From assembly GCF_024171995.1 (NCBI RefSeq), contig NZ_JAMTCT010000009.1, positions 141,481 to 205,480 of the forward strand: DNA of 64,000 nt. The letters are read 5' to 3'. Shown here piece by piece: positions 35,409 to 42,934 of the stretch. This stretch comes from Promicromonospora umidemergens. Lineage in GTDB: Bacteria; Actinomycetota; Actinomycetes; Actinomycetales; Cellulomonadaceae. A program made the position numbers and the translations under genes. The notes beneath the pieces were generated by a model, which worked only from the letters and a program-made list of their open reading frames with translations, ran no database searches and was not told the origin of the DNA. Numbering within the stretch: the first letter of the stretch is position 1; every line of letters begins with the position of its first letter.

Positions 35409-35673
35409 CGGACTTCGCCGCATCCGCGGCGGGGAGGGCCCGGGAATCAGTCTCGGATGTTGTTGGCGTCCCACGCCTCGTGGATGGACTCCCAGTGCAC
35501 GTCAATGGCCATGGGCCCATGGAAAACGATCTGCGACACGGGTGCGTGGGGGCGTATCCCTCCACGCACCCGCCGCCAGGACGACCTCCGCGTGCGTCAC
35601 AGCGGAGTACCCATGTTTCACGCTCGTACAGCTCGGTATGGATGTCCTGGAGCGACACGGTTTTCGCCGAACG
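35409..35673 (-). pseudogene. Possible frameshifted small gene
   Basis: On the minus strand one frame starts MSLQDIHTELYERETWVLR (from about 35658), and after a change of frame another reads VSQIVFHGPMAIDVHWESIH and then EAWDANNIRD to a TGA near 35450. Both look protein-like and together would make a product of about 70 residues. I do not recognise a family. It could be chance. Confidence 0.3.
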
Positions 35674-36153
35674 CTAGATCAACAGTTCATAGACCGCGCG
35701 GTCCTTGCCAGGCCCCTTGAAGTTCGATTTGACCTCCACGCCGTCGACCTCCTGGTCACCAGGCAGGTTCGTCCACACCCGCGCCCGCCAGGAGGCGTCA
35801 GCAGCCCGGTTGCCCGGCTCCGAGGTGAGCCACAGCCGCGTGCAACCCCACGTGCGCGCCTGCACGACGACGGAGTCGAGCAGCGCGGTGGCCACTCCCT
35901 GGCGACGATGGTCCGGGTGGACCATGACGTCCTGCACGTACACCCCGCTGGGATCGTCTTGGCTTCGGAATGCCGTCACGGCGCCGGCGAGGACGCCGTC
36001 GACGAACGCTACCGGGCATGTGGAGGAGAAGAGCGTCGCGTACGCCCAGTAGTCCGAAGCGGTCCGCGCCCTGATGAACGGATCGCCCTGGTCCATCAGG
36101 CTGATCACGCCATCGATCATTGGGACGGATAGCGAGGAGATGGTGATGGTCAT
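35674..36153 (-). CDS. GNAT-family N-acetyltransferase
   Basis: A 159-residue acetyltransferase. The acetyl-CoA loop is in VMVHPDHRRQGVATALLDSV (R/Q-x-x-G-x-A), preceded by the beta strand VYVQDVMV. The ATG at 36153 overlaps the stop of the upstream kinase-like gene (ATGA), and is preferred over a GTG at 36195 inside that gene. The substrate is unknown; pairing with a P-loop kinase could mean a modification or resistance function, but nothing shows it. Confidence 0.85.
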   Translation of the reverse strand: MTITISSLSVPMIDGVISLMDQGDPFIRARTASDYWAYATLFSSTCPVAFVDGVLAGAVTAFRSQDDPSGVYVQDVMVHPDHRRQGVATALLDSVVVQARTWGCTRLWLTSEPGNRAADASWRARVWTNLPGDQEVDGVEVKSNFKGPGKDRAVYELLI

Positions 36154-36704
36154 GGCTCCCTGCCGGTCGTCTGGGGCGATGCGTAGGCAGAGCACGTGTC
36201 ATCGAGTGCGGTCACGAGCAGGTCGGCGGTCTGGCTGGCTGTGGACCTCGGACCGATCACGACCTCGCCGTCGAGCCCGAGACGATCATCGGGCGCCCAC
36301 CACGTGGCCATCTGCTCGGGTGTGAACTCGGTGGCCTGGGGACGGCCGGCGTGTCGGCGAACTGTCTCCTCGAAGGACACATCCAGGTAGGCGACCACGG
36401 TGGAGCCCGCATGATGAGCAACCAGAGCTCGCAACATGTCGCCGTACCTGGGCTCGTGGAGGATGCCCTCCACGACGGCGTCGTAGCCGGCGTCCAGCAC
36501 GTGACGGGCGACAGCGTCGATCAGCGAGATGTTCAAGGCTCCGGGAGTGTCCTTCTCCCACAGCAGCTTGCGCCGCAGATAGTCCTGCTCGACCAGCGCT
36601 GTGCCGCGGCCCATTCGCTCTCGCAGGTCCCGAGCGACGGTGCTCTTCCCCGACCCGGAAGGCCCGCGCACGATCACCAATCGGGTCCGTGCGCTACCTG
36701 TCAT
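36150..36704 (-). CDS. P-loop kinase-like AAA protein
   Basis: A 184-residue small-molecule-kinase-like NTPase. The Walker A motif is GPSGSGKST near residue 14, a following VEQDYLRRKLLWEKD resembles the acidic acceptor region, and the lid has RRHAGRPQATEF with several Arg. It is similar in layout to COG0645-type kinases and Zeta/chloramphenicol-phosphotransferase folds, without evidence for toxin function. It overlaps the GNAT gene. The ATG at 36704 was chosen since sequence before it belongs to a gene fragment. Confidence 0.78.
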   Translation of the reverse strand: MTGSARTRLVIVRGPSGSGKSTVARDLRERMGRGTALVEQDYLRRKLLWEKDTPGALNISLIDAVARHVLDAGYDAVVEGILHEPRYGDMLRALVAHHAGSTVVAYLDVSFEETVRRHAGRPQATEFTPEQMATWWAPDDRLGLDGEVVIGPRSTASQTADLLVTALDDTCSAYASPQTTGREP

Positions 36705-36803
36705 CGTGCTTGCTGCACCTGAGCTCACGCGGTCAGCGTAGCGACAGGGCTCGTCAGCCGCCGCCGACAGTTGCCGTCGGTGATGCCGTTGAACGATCGC
36801 TGA

Positions 36804-36869
36804 CCAGGGCGTGAAGATGACCTCCACCCCCGGGTCCTCGGCGCGGAGCACCGCGTAGCGGATGGTGTC
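36804..36869 (-). pseudogene. N-terminal fragment of an LLM-class oxidoreductase
   Basis: The minus strand encodes DTIRYAVLRAEDPGVEVIFT PW, which matches SQIRDAVLRAEDLGVDVLFT of the intact LLM gene at about 15 of 20 positions. Nothing of the family continues downstream, where the kinase and GNAT genes follow. It is the likely missing front of the C-terminal fragment at 33685-33975. Confidence 0.7.
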
Positions 36870-36984
36870 GCACCCGCCCGAGCGGATCCCCCGGACGTGT
36901 GTCGTCACGTCGCAGGGGGTGCCATGGGCCGAGACTATGGGTGCGACGCCGGTCGGCGACCACCCGAAGATGACAGGAGCCCAC

Positions 36985-37416
36985 ATGCCGAACTACAGCA
37001 CGTCCGCGGAGATCGACGCCTCACCGGAGGCCGTGTGGGCCGTCCTGTCCGACATCGAGCACATGCCGGACTGGACGCCCTCCATAACGTCCGTGGCGAT
37101 CATCGACGGACCGAACCCGCCGGACGTCGGCACGCAGGTGCGGATCGAGCAGCCGAGGCTGCCCCTGGCGGTCTGGCTCATCGACGAGTGGGACCCGCCG
37201 CGGCACTTCGCGTGGATCAGCGAAGCGCCGGGCGTGACCACGCAGGCGGAGCACCTGGTGGAGCGGCTGCCCGACGGCCGGTCCCTGGTGACGCTCGCGA
37301 TCACGCAGACCGGCGGCCTGGCATGGCTGCTCGGCAGGCTGGTGATGGGCCGCACGCGGGAGTACGTCGACACCGAGCTCAGCAGTCTGCGTGCCCGGGT
37401 GACGGCAGAGGGCTGA
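36985..37416 (+). CDS. SRPBCC-family (polyketide cyclase-like) protein
   Basis: A 143-residue START-like fold protein. STSAEIDASPEAVWAVLSDI and EHMPDWTPSITSV give the family's opening, with a C-terminal helix GRTREYVDTELSSLRARV. Members bind hydrophobic ligands; the function here is unknown. AGGAG lies 6 nt before the ATG at 36985, preferred over an ATG at 36970. Confidence 0.85.
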   Translation: MPNYSTSAEIDASPEAVWAVLSDIEHMPDWTPSITSVAIIDGPNPPDVGTQVRIEQPRLPLAVWLIDEWDPPRHFAWISEAPGVTTQAEHLVERLPDGRSLVTLAITQTGGLAWLLGRLVMGRTREYVDTELSSLRARVTAEG

Positions 37417-37425
37417 CCCGCCGGC

Positions 37426-38184
37426 TCAGGCCCGCGTGGCGACCGCGAACACACGGCGGAACGCCAGGGGCGTGCCGTGGGCCCGCTGCGGGTAGGCCGC
37501 GCGCAGCGCCGCGCCGAACTCCTGCTCGAACCGGGCGCGCAGCCCGGGGTCCTCTGCCTCCAGCGCCTGGAGCGTGGGCTGGGCGCCCGTCGCCGAGATC
37601 CAGCGCAGCACCGGATCTGGCCCGTGCAGCAGGTGCGTGTACGTGGTCTCCCACACGTCCACCGTCCAGCCCGGCCGGGCCAGGAGGTCCAGGTACTCGG
37701 CGGGGTCGGCAGCGGCTCGCCGTTCGACCGGCCCGACGACGTCGGCGTACGGCGCCCGGGCAGCGACCTTCCGCAGCAACGTGTGCGACGGCGCGTCCTG
37801 GTTGCCCGGGACCTGGAAGGCGAAGGTCTGCGTGGCGCGGTCGGCGAGCGCCGGGAGCAGCTCGCGGTGCCCGGGGACCCACTGGAGTGCGGCGTTGCTG
37901 ATGACGAGGTCGGCGGTGTGCTCGTCCGTGCTCAGGTCGGCCAGCACGTACTCGGTGTCCGGGTCGGCGGCGCGGGCCTTCTCGATCATGGCGGGGGAGG
38001 CGTCCACGCCGGTCACGTGGGCCTCTGGCCAGCGGGCACGGAGCACGGCGGTGAGGTGGCCGGGGCCGCACCCCAGGTCGACGACGGTGGAAGGCGTCCC
38101 GGGCACCCGGGCGACGAGCTCTGTGAAGGGTCGGGACCGCTCGTCCGTGTACTGCAGGTATGCGCCGGGGTTCCAGTCGGCCAT
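37426..38184 (-). CDS. tam: Trans-aconitate 2-methyltransferase
   Basis: A 252-residue SAM-dependent methyltransferase that detoxifies trans-aconitate, an inhibitor of aconitase. MADWNPGAYLQYTDERSRPF is the family signature start. STVVDLGCGPGHLTAVL is the SAM site, and ISNAALQWVPGH and FQVPGNQDAPSH are also typical of Tam. GAGGAG precedes the ATG. An 18-bp MarR-type palindrome is just upstream, matching the known control of tam by TamR in Streptomyces. No tamR gene lies next to it. Confidence 0.95.
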   Translation of the reverse strand: MADWNPGAYLQYTDERSRPFTELVARVPGTPSTVVDLGCGPGHLTAVLRARWPEAHVTGVDASPAMIEKARAADPDTEYVLADLSTDEHTADLVISNAALQWVPGHRELLPALADRATQTFAFQVPGNQDAPSHTLLRKVAARAPYADVVGPVERRAAADPAEYLDLLARPGWTVDVWETTYTHLLHGPDPVLRWISATGAQPTLQALEAEDPGLRARFEQEFGAALRAAYPQRAHGTPLAFRRVFAVATRA

Positions 38185-38204
38185 GGCAACTCCTCGTCGT
38201 CGAG

Positions 38205-38222
38205 TATCTTGATGTCAAGATA
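38205..38222. promoter_or_regulatory. TamR/MarR-type operator upstream of tam
   Basis: TATCTTGATGTCAAGATA is an 8+2+8 perfect palindrome 21 bp before the tam start codon. On the tam strand it contains TTGACA. MarR-family regulators of the TamR group bind such ATCTTGA/TCAAGAT sites. Confidence 0.8.
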
Positions 38223-38252
38223 CATCACCGGGCCCCGGATCGCTGATCCCCG

Positions 38253-38313
38253 CCGCAGCCCAGCGATTGCGCCCGGAACGCTGACTGTTCCGGGCGCAAT
38301 CGCTGGGCTGCGG
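38253..38313. terminator. Long hairpin downstream of the GH43 gene
   Basis: Perfect 27-bp arms at 38253-38279 and 38287-38313 around the loop GCTGACT. It follows the minus-strand GH43 stop by 27 bp and precedes the tam promoter, so it isolates the two. Confidence 0.85.
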
Positions 38314-38340
38314 GGGATTGTCTGGACCGCCGCTCAGCGG

Positions 38341-39750
38341 TTACGCCACCTCGATGAAGTCGAGCTCCGCGAACGCGATCCCCTTGCCCAGCCGGATCGT
38401 GTTCCAGCCGGCCCGCAGAGTGACGTCCTTCGACGCCTGCGACCAGCTGTCCCAGCCGGTGACGGGGTAGCTGATGGACCCGGCGGACGCCCCGTTCACG
38501 GCGACCGTGTGCGTGGCGGTCTCCACGGAGCCGTTGGCGTAGCCGACGTGCAGCGAGTAGCTGCCGCTCGTCGGTACGTAGATGGAGCCGACGTCGACCG
38601 AGCTGTCGGCGTGGTCGATGTACGCGACGACCTTGCCGTCCGACGCGCCGGCGGCGTTCTCGCGCACCGAGCAGTTGTTGAGCGTCCCGCGCTCGGCCTC
38701 GTAGCGCACGCGGCTGCCCCGCACCACGGGGTTGCCGTTGGCCCAGCCGAGGTCGGCGACGTACATGCCACGGCCGCCCGCGTCCCGGTGGCCGTGGAAG
38801 ACGAGCTTGTCGCCCCCGGTGTCGCGCAGCACGTCCGCGCCGCCGGGCCCGCCCACCGCGCCGTCGAGCGATTCGGTGGTCATGAGGAAGCGGAACGCCT
38901 TGGTGTACGGCCCGGTGATCGAGCTCGACACGGCGTAGCTCGTGCCGTACTGGTTGGTCGTGTACGGGCCGGCCGAGTAGAAGAGCACGTACCTGTCGCC
39001 CACCTTGGTGATGACCGGCGCCTCGATGATGCCTGCCTCGTCGGCCCGGTCGTTGCGCAGCACCTGGGTGGCGCCGCCCTCGAACGTGATGCCGTCCGCG
39101 GCCACCCGCTGGACATGGATCCAGGTGGTGGCGCCGATGGCGTTGCCGTCGTTCTTCCAGACCAGGTACCGGGCGCCGTCGGTGTCGGTAAAGCTGGAGG
39201 CGTCGATCGCGCCGCCGTCCGTCAGCGGGCAGACGAGCGGCTGGGTGCCGACCGGCGCGAACGGGCCGCCGGGAGAGTCGGCGAGCGCGGCGCCGATGCA
39301 CTGCCGTCCGGACGCGGCATGCCAGGCCGTGTAGTAGAGCAGGTAGCGCCCGTCGGCACGGCGGGAGACATCCGGGGCCCAGGTGCGTCCCTCCTGCGCC
39401 CAGGCCCCGAGGTTCGGCAGGGCGTCGGTGGACCGGTACGTCCAGGATCCGTCCGGGTCGGGCGCGGTGGCCCAGGGCAGGTTCTTGCCCTCGTTGGTCG
39501 CGTACGCGTAGTAGGTGTCGCCGAACTTGGACACGTCGGGGTCGGGGAAGTCGCGGTCGAGCACCAGGCTCGGCCGCACGGCGGCCTGAGCGGAGAGCTC
39601 ACCTGCGGCGGCGGGGGCGGGGGCCGACGCCGGGGTGCCTGCGCCGTCTGCGGGCCTGGCTGCGGCGGGGCCGGTCGTGAGGAGCCCGAGCGCCAGAGCG
39701 GCGACGGCCGGACCTGTGACGAGAGCACGGGACAAGCGAGGAAGTACCAC
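38341..39750 (-). CDS. Secreted GH43-family glycosidase with C-terminal carbohydrate-binding module
   Basis: A 469-residue extracellular enzyme. The signal peptide is LVTGPAVAALALGLLTTG with cleavage near AAARPA. The GH43 five-bladed propeller starts DRDFPDPDVSKFGDTYYAYA (catalytic Asp in DPD), with DGGAIDASSFTDTDGARYLV and EAGIIEAPVITKVGDRYVLF (the acid Glu) further on. From about residue 345, YEAERGTLNNC opens a CBM6/CBM35-like beta-sandwich. Likely substrates are arabinan, arabinoxylan or xylan. The GTG at 39750 has GGAGG at 6 nt, which fixes the start. Confidence 0.9.
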   Translation of the reverse strand: MVLPRLSRALVTGPAVAALALGLLTTGPAAARPADGAGTPASAPAPAAAGELSAQAAVRPSLVLDRDFPDPDVSKFGDTYYAYATNEGKNLPWATAPDPDGSWTYRSTDALPNLGAWAQEGRTWAPDVSRRADGRYLLYYTAWHAASGRQCIGAALADSPGGPFAPVGTQPLVCPLTDGGAIDASSFTDTDGARYLVWKNDGNAIGATTWIHVQRVAADGITFEGGATQVLRNDRADEAGIIEAPVITKVGDRYVLFYSAGPYTTNQYGTSYAVSSSITGPYTKAFRFLMTTESLDGAVGGPGGADVLRDTGGDKLVFHGHRDAGGRGMYVADLGWANGNPVVRGSRVRYEAERGTLNNCSVRENAAGASDGKVVAYIDHADSSVDVGSIYVPTSGSYSLHVGYANGSVETATHTVAVNGASAGSISYPVTGWDSWSQASKDVTLRAGWNTIRLGKGIAFAELDFIEVA

Positions 39751-39899
39751 GTTGAACCTCCGGGCGAGAGAGAACTCGACGGGTGAAGTCTCGCGACGTG
39801 GCCACTTTCTGTAAAGGGTGCGCCCCAAGGCGTGGTTGCTGCCCGCGCCATCAGTCCAACGTGGGACCGAACTCACGCCACTGCTGGGGCAACCACCCG

Positions 39900-40883
39900 T
39901 CAGGGCACCAGCAGCACCTTGCCGGTCGTGGCCCGGCCCTCCAGCGCCTCGTGCGCGGACCCGGCGTCGGCCAGCGAGAACGTGGCCCCGACATGGACGT
40001 CGAGGTCGCCCGACGCAGCGGCCCCGAGCACCTCGGAGGTGCGCCACTCGAGCTCGTCCCGGCTGAGCGTGTAGTGCGTGATCGTCGGCCGCGTGAGGAA
40101 CAGGGAGCCGCCCTTGTTGAGGCGCTGCGGGTCGAACGGTGGTACCTGGCCGGACGCCCCGCCGAACAGCACCAGCATCCCGCGCGGCCGCAGGGAGGCG
40201 AGGGACGCCTCGAAGGTGGCCTTGCCGACGCCGTCGTACACGACGTGCACGCCCTTGCCGTCGGTGAGCTCGCGCACGGCCGCCGTCAGCTCGCTCGTGA
40301 GGTCGGACATTGCCGCGTAGTCGATGGTGTGCGCCGCCCCGGCCGCTGACGAGAGTGCCGCCTTCTCGGGCGTCGACACCGTCGTGAGGACCCGGCCCCC
40401 GTTCGCGACGGCGAGCTGGGTGGCCAGCAGGCCGACGCCGCCCGCGCCCGCGGTCAGCAGCACGTCGTGCCCGGGCCGCACCTCGAACGTGGACCGGACG
40501 AGGTAGTGCGCGGTGATGCCCTGCAGGGGGAGGGCGGCGGCGGTGGTGAGGTCCAGCCCTTCGGGTACCGGAACGACGCCGGCGGCGTCCACCGCGACCA
40601 GCTCGGCGTACGAGCCGGGCCCGGCGTGCCAGGCGACGCGGTCGCCCACGGCGAATCCGCTGACGCCGTCGCCGAGCGCCTCCACGGTGCCTGCACCCTC
40701 GGCACCCACCACGTGCGGGTACTCCATCGGGTAGACGCCGGAGCGCCGGTAGGTGTCGATGAAGTTGACGCCCGCCGCGGCGACGCGGACCAGGAGCTGC
40801 CCAGGGCCCGGCGTCGGGTCGGGGAGCTCGGTGTACTGCAGGACCTCGGGACCGCCCGCTTCACGGGCTACGACTGCGTGCAT
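39900..40883 (-). CDS. NADPH:quinone oxidoreductase (zinc-free MDR)
   Basis: A 327-residue quinone-reductase of the Qor type. MHAVVAREAGGPEVLQYTEL and VAAAGVNFIDTYRRSGVYP open the GroES-like domain. The Rossmann motif is VLLTAGAGGVGLLATQLA, and YDGVGKATFEASLASLRPRG fits the zeta-crystallin branch. Zinc ligands are absent. It is divergent from a GNAT gene with a 34-bp gap. Physiological acceptor not known. Confidence 0.9.
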   Translation of the reverse strand: MHAVVAREAGGPEVLQYTELPDPTPGPGQLLVRVAAAGVNFIDTYRRSGVYPMEYPHVVGAEGAGTVEALGDGVSGFAVGDRVAWHAGPGSYAELVAVDAAGVVPVPEGLDLTTAAALPLQGITAHYLVRSTFEVRPGHDVLLTAGAGGVGLLATQLAVANGGRVLTTVSTPEKAALSSAAGAAHTIDYAAMSDLTSELTAAVRELTDGKGVHVVYDGVGKATFEASLASLRPRGMLVLFGGASGQVPPFDPQRLNKGGSLFLTRPTITHYTLSRDELEWRTSEVLGAAASGDLDVHVGATFSLADAGSAHEALEGRATTGKVLLVP

Positions 40884-40904
40884 GGAACGAGCCTATGCCG
40901 CGGG

Positions 40905-40910
40905 TAGCGT
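40905..40910 (+). promoter_or_regulatory. -10 element of a probable leaderless promoter for the GNAT gene
   Basis: TAGCGT ends 7 nt before the GTG at 40918. Confidence 0.45.
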
Positions 40911-40917
40911 GCTCCGC

Positions 40918-41418
40918 GTGACCCGAACCATCCGTCCCCTCACCGAGCCTGACTGGCCCGACGTCTGGCCCGTCATCGACGCCGTCTGCCGGGAGGGCGA
41001 GACCTACACCTACCCGGTCGAGATCTCCGAGGCGGACGCCCGCGCGTACTGGATCGAGCGGCCGCCCGGCGCCACGGTGGTGCTGGAGGAGGACGGCGTG
41101 GTGCTCGGCACCGCCAAGATGGGTCCCAACAAGCCGGGCAACGGTGCCCACGTCGGTACGGCGTCGTTCATGGTGTCCGACGCCGCCCGTGGACGCGGGG
41201 TCGGCCGCGCGCTGGGCGAGCACGTGATCGCCTGGCACCGGGAGCAGGGCTTCCGCGGCATCCAGTTCAACGCGGTGGTGGAGTCGAACACGGCCGCGGT
41301 GCGCCTGTGGCAGTCGCTCGGGTTCGAGATCGTCGGCACGGTGCCGGGCGCGTTCCGCTCGCCGACGCACGGGTACACAGGGCTGCACGTGATGTATCTG
41401 CCGCTGGCTGGGTCGTGA
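40918..41418 (+). CDS. GNAT-family N-acetyltransferase
   Basis: A 166-residue acetyltransferase with the acetyl-CoA motif DAARGRGVGRALGEHVIAWH near residue 90 and the C-terminal FNAVVESNTAAVRLWQSLGF, typical of the RimI/phosphinothricin acetyltransferase branch. GTG at 40918 was chosen for its distance to the -10; GTG at 40909 is possible. Substrate unknown. Confidence 0.88.
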   Translation: MTRTIRPLTEPDWPDVWPVIDAVCREGETYTYPVEISEADARAYWIERPPGATVVLEEDGVVLGTAKMGPNKPGNGAHVGTASFMVSDAARGRGVGRALGEHVIAWHREQGFRGIQFNAVVESNTAAVRLWQSLGFEIVGTVPGAFRSPTHGYTGLHVMYLPLAGS

Positions 41419-41448
41419 ACTCGAGGGCTCGGTCCGGCAGAGGCGATC

Positions 41449-41709
41449 TCAGGACGAGTAGTGATACCTGGCCTGGACGATCACCAAGTCCTCACCCTTG
41501 ACCGCGTACACGAGCCGGTGCTCGTCGGTGATGCGGCGGGACCAATACCCGGTCAGGTTGGCCTTCAGCTGCTCCGGCTTCCCGATGCCTTCAAACGGGT
41601 CGTCTCGGGTGATGTCCTTGATCAGCAGGTTGATCCGCTTGAGGGTCTTGTCCGTGGCCTGCCAGTAGCAGTAGTCCTCCCAGGCCAGGGTGTGGAACAC
41701 GATGTTCAC
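41449..41709 (-). CDS. yoeB: YoeB-family toxin (ribosome-dependent mRNA interferase)
   Basis: An 86-residue RelE-fold toxin. FHTLAWEDYCYWQATDKTLK, GKPEQLKANLTGYWSRRITD and HRLVYAV, ending ARYHYSS, carry the conserved YoeB residues including Glu in KPEQLK, Arg in SRRI and the terminal His-Tyr. It cuts mRNA on the ribosome when free of antitoxin. The ATG overlaps the antitoxin stop by 4 nt. Confidence 0.96.
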   Translation of the reverse strand: MNIVFHTLAWEDYCYWQATDKTLKRINLLIKDITRDDPFEGIGKPEQLKANLTGYWSRRITDEHRLVYAVKGEDLVIVQARYHYSS

Positions 41710-41960
41710 TCGTCGAGATCCAGTTCCACGGACCTGAGCTCGTGGCCGGATTCAACGTCAGCAACGGCCGTGTTCAGCCGGTTGAAGTTGACCGGGGAGC
41801 GCAGCAGGTAAGCCGTCTCCTGGATGGCGTCCCATTCGTCCTTCGCCACCAGTACGGCGCTGCCGGCCTTGGAGACGATCTCTACCTGGTTCCGGTCGTC
41901 GTTCACCTGCTTGATCAGGCCGAACAGGTTGGCCCGGGCCTCGCTCGCGGTCATCGACAT
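41706..41960 (-). CDS. yefM: YefM-family antitoxin
   Basis: An 84-residue Phd/YefM antitoxin. MSMTASEARANLFGLIKQVN is the DNA-binding N-terminus, and the toxin-binding C-terminal tail is acidic (RSVELDLDE). With YoeB it forms a repressor that acts on its own promoter; two GGTACC copies upstream are the likely site. It precedes and overlaps the toxin gene, the standard order. Confidence 0.96.
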   Translation of the reverse strand: MSMTASEARANLFGLIKQVNDDRNQVEIVSKAGSAVLVAKDEWDAIQETAYLLRSPVNFNRLNTAVADVESGHELRSVELDLDE

Positions 41961-41977
41961 GATGCCCTCCCTTCACT

Positions 41978-41996
41978 GGTACCACATTACGGTACC
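41978..41996. promoter_or_regulatory. Probable YefM/YoeB operator
   Basis: Two GGTACC hexamers (41978-41983 and 41991-41996) are spaced 13 bp apart upstream of yefM. Paired short palindromes are usual at yefM-yoeB promoters. Confidence 0.6.
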
Positions 41997-42122
41997 GGTT
42001 CGACCGAGGTTCCCATAGTTCGAATCGTTGCTGATCGGCGGCCATCTTCTCGTCGGCCTTCAGGACACCCGCGCGATCACTGACCGGCGCGCGGGGTCGA
42101 AGCCTGCGGAGTGACCGTTGGG

Positions 42123-42785
42123 TCAGAACGTCATCTCGACCGCCAGGTTGTTCTTGACGAACTCTCGCATCGAGTCCTCATGGTCGGGGAAGTCGCCTTG
42201 GCCGCACAATGCGAACACGGCCAGCCCGACGTCGCTGTTGTCTCGGAATCCCAGCGAAAATCCTTCGAGCTCCCCGGACGCGTCGGTGACGTGCGTGGTC
42301 GCGAAGGCTGTCTGGCCGTCGGCCGCGCCTTCGTCAGTGATGACGCGTAACGGAAACGGCTGGTCCGGTTCGTCGGTGAATCTCGGCTCGGAGCCGATGC
42401 CCTCCACCAGGCGTCCGATGAACTCTCGCGCGACCTCTCTCGACTGAGGGTTCTCGCTGGTGCCGTACCCACCGACATTCACTACGTTGACCGAGCAGGC
42501 GGAGTCGCCCACATGCCACACCGTGGTCCCGGGATCGCCCTCTACCTGCTGCCAGTCCGTCGGCGTGCCCGTCATGAGCCAGGTCAGCGTCTCCGGCCTC
42601 CCCGCGATCAGCAGTGCTTGGACGTCGGTCTCGGAAAGCGTGTCGCTCGCTTGATCGTGCGACGTGGTTCCCGTCGGCGTCGCTGTGGGAGCCACGCTCG
42701 ACCCATCAGGTGTCGCGCTCGACGCACAACCGGGCGCGGCAAGCAGAAGTGCTGCCGCTGCGAGCACTCTGGTGACTGATCTCAT
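42123..42785 (-). CDS. Predicted lipoprotein, DUF3558-like
   Basis: A 220-residue exported protein. The signal peptide has a lipobox ending APGC, followed by a Ser/Thr/Pro-rich linker to about residue 50. The globular part has conserved-looking Cys in GDSACSVNVVNVGGYGTSEN and FALCGQGDFPDHE. The layout resembles actinobacterial DUF3558 lipoproteins, but I am not certain. AGGAGAG lies before the ATG at 42785. It is divergent from the arg operon with a 149-bp gap. No function assigned. Confidence 0.75.
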   Translation of the reverse strand: MRSVTRVLAAAALLLAAPGCASSATPDGSSVAPTATPTGTTSHDQASDTLSETDVQALLIAGRPETLTWLMTGTPTDWQQVEGDPGTTVWHVGDSACSVNVVNVGGYGTSENPQSREVAREFIGRLVEGIGSEPRFTDEPDQPFPLRVITDEGAADGQTAFATTHVTDASGELEGFSLGFRDNSDVGLAVFALCGQGDFPDHEDSMREFVKNNLAVEMTF

Positions 42786-42909
42786 GACTCTCCTGTGAGG
42801 GTGGTGGTCCGGCAAGACGCTGCCAGGGCTGATCGGTGACGCTAGCGTCTTGTCGGCCAGGTCGGGGGCCATTCGACAGCGGTCATGGGTCGCCCTGCTG
42901 TCGCACCGC

Positions 42910-42923
42910 TGCATAGTTATGTA
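42910..42923. promoter_or_regulatory. Candidate ARG box at the arg operon promoter
   Basis: TGCATAGTTATGTA is an imperfect 6+2+6 palindrome, AT-rich in a GC-rich setting, overlapping the -10 element. ArgR of this operon is the expected ligand. Confidence 0.6.
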
Positions 42924-42927
42924 CACT
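42922..42927 (+). promoter_or_regulatory. -10 element of a probable leaderless promoter for argC
   Basis: TACACT ends 7 nt before the ATG at 42935, and the gap has no ribosome-binding site. Confidence 0.5.
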
Positions 42928-42934
42928 ACCGAAT

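Noticed and set aside
33685..42785. Genomic island or prophage in the accessory stretch
   Set aside because: Gene decay, a toxin-antitoxin pair and single-gene functions are present, but no integrase, transposase, attachment repeat or phage gene was seen.
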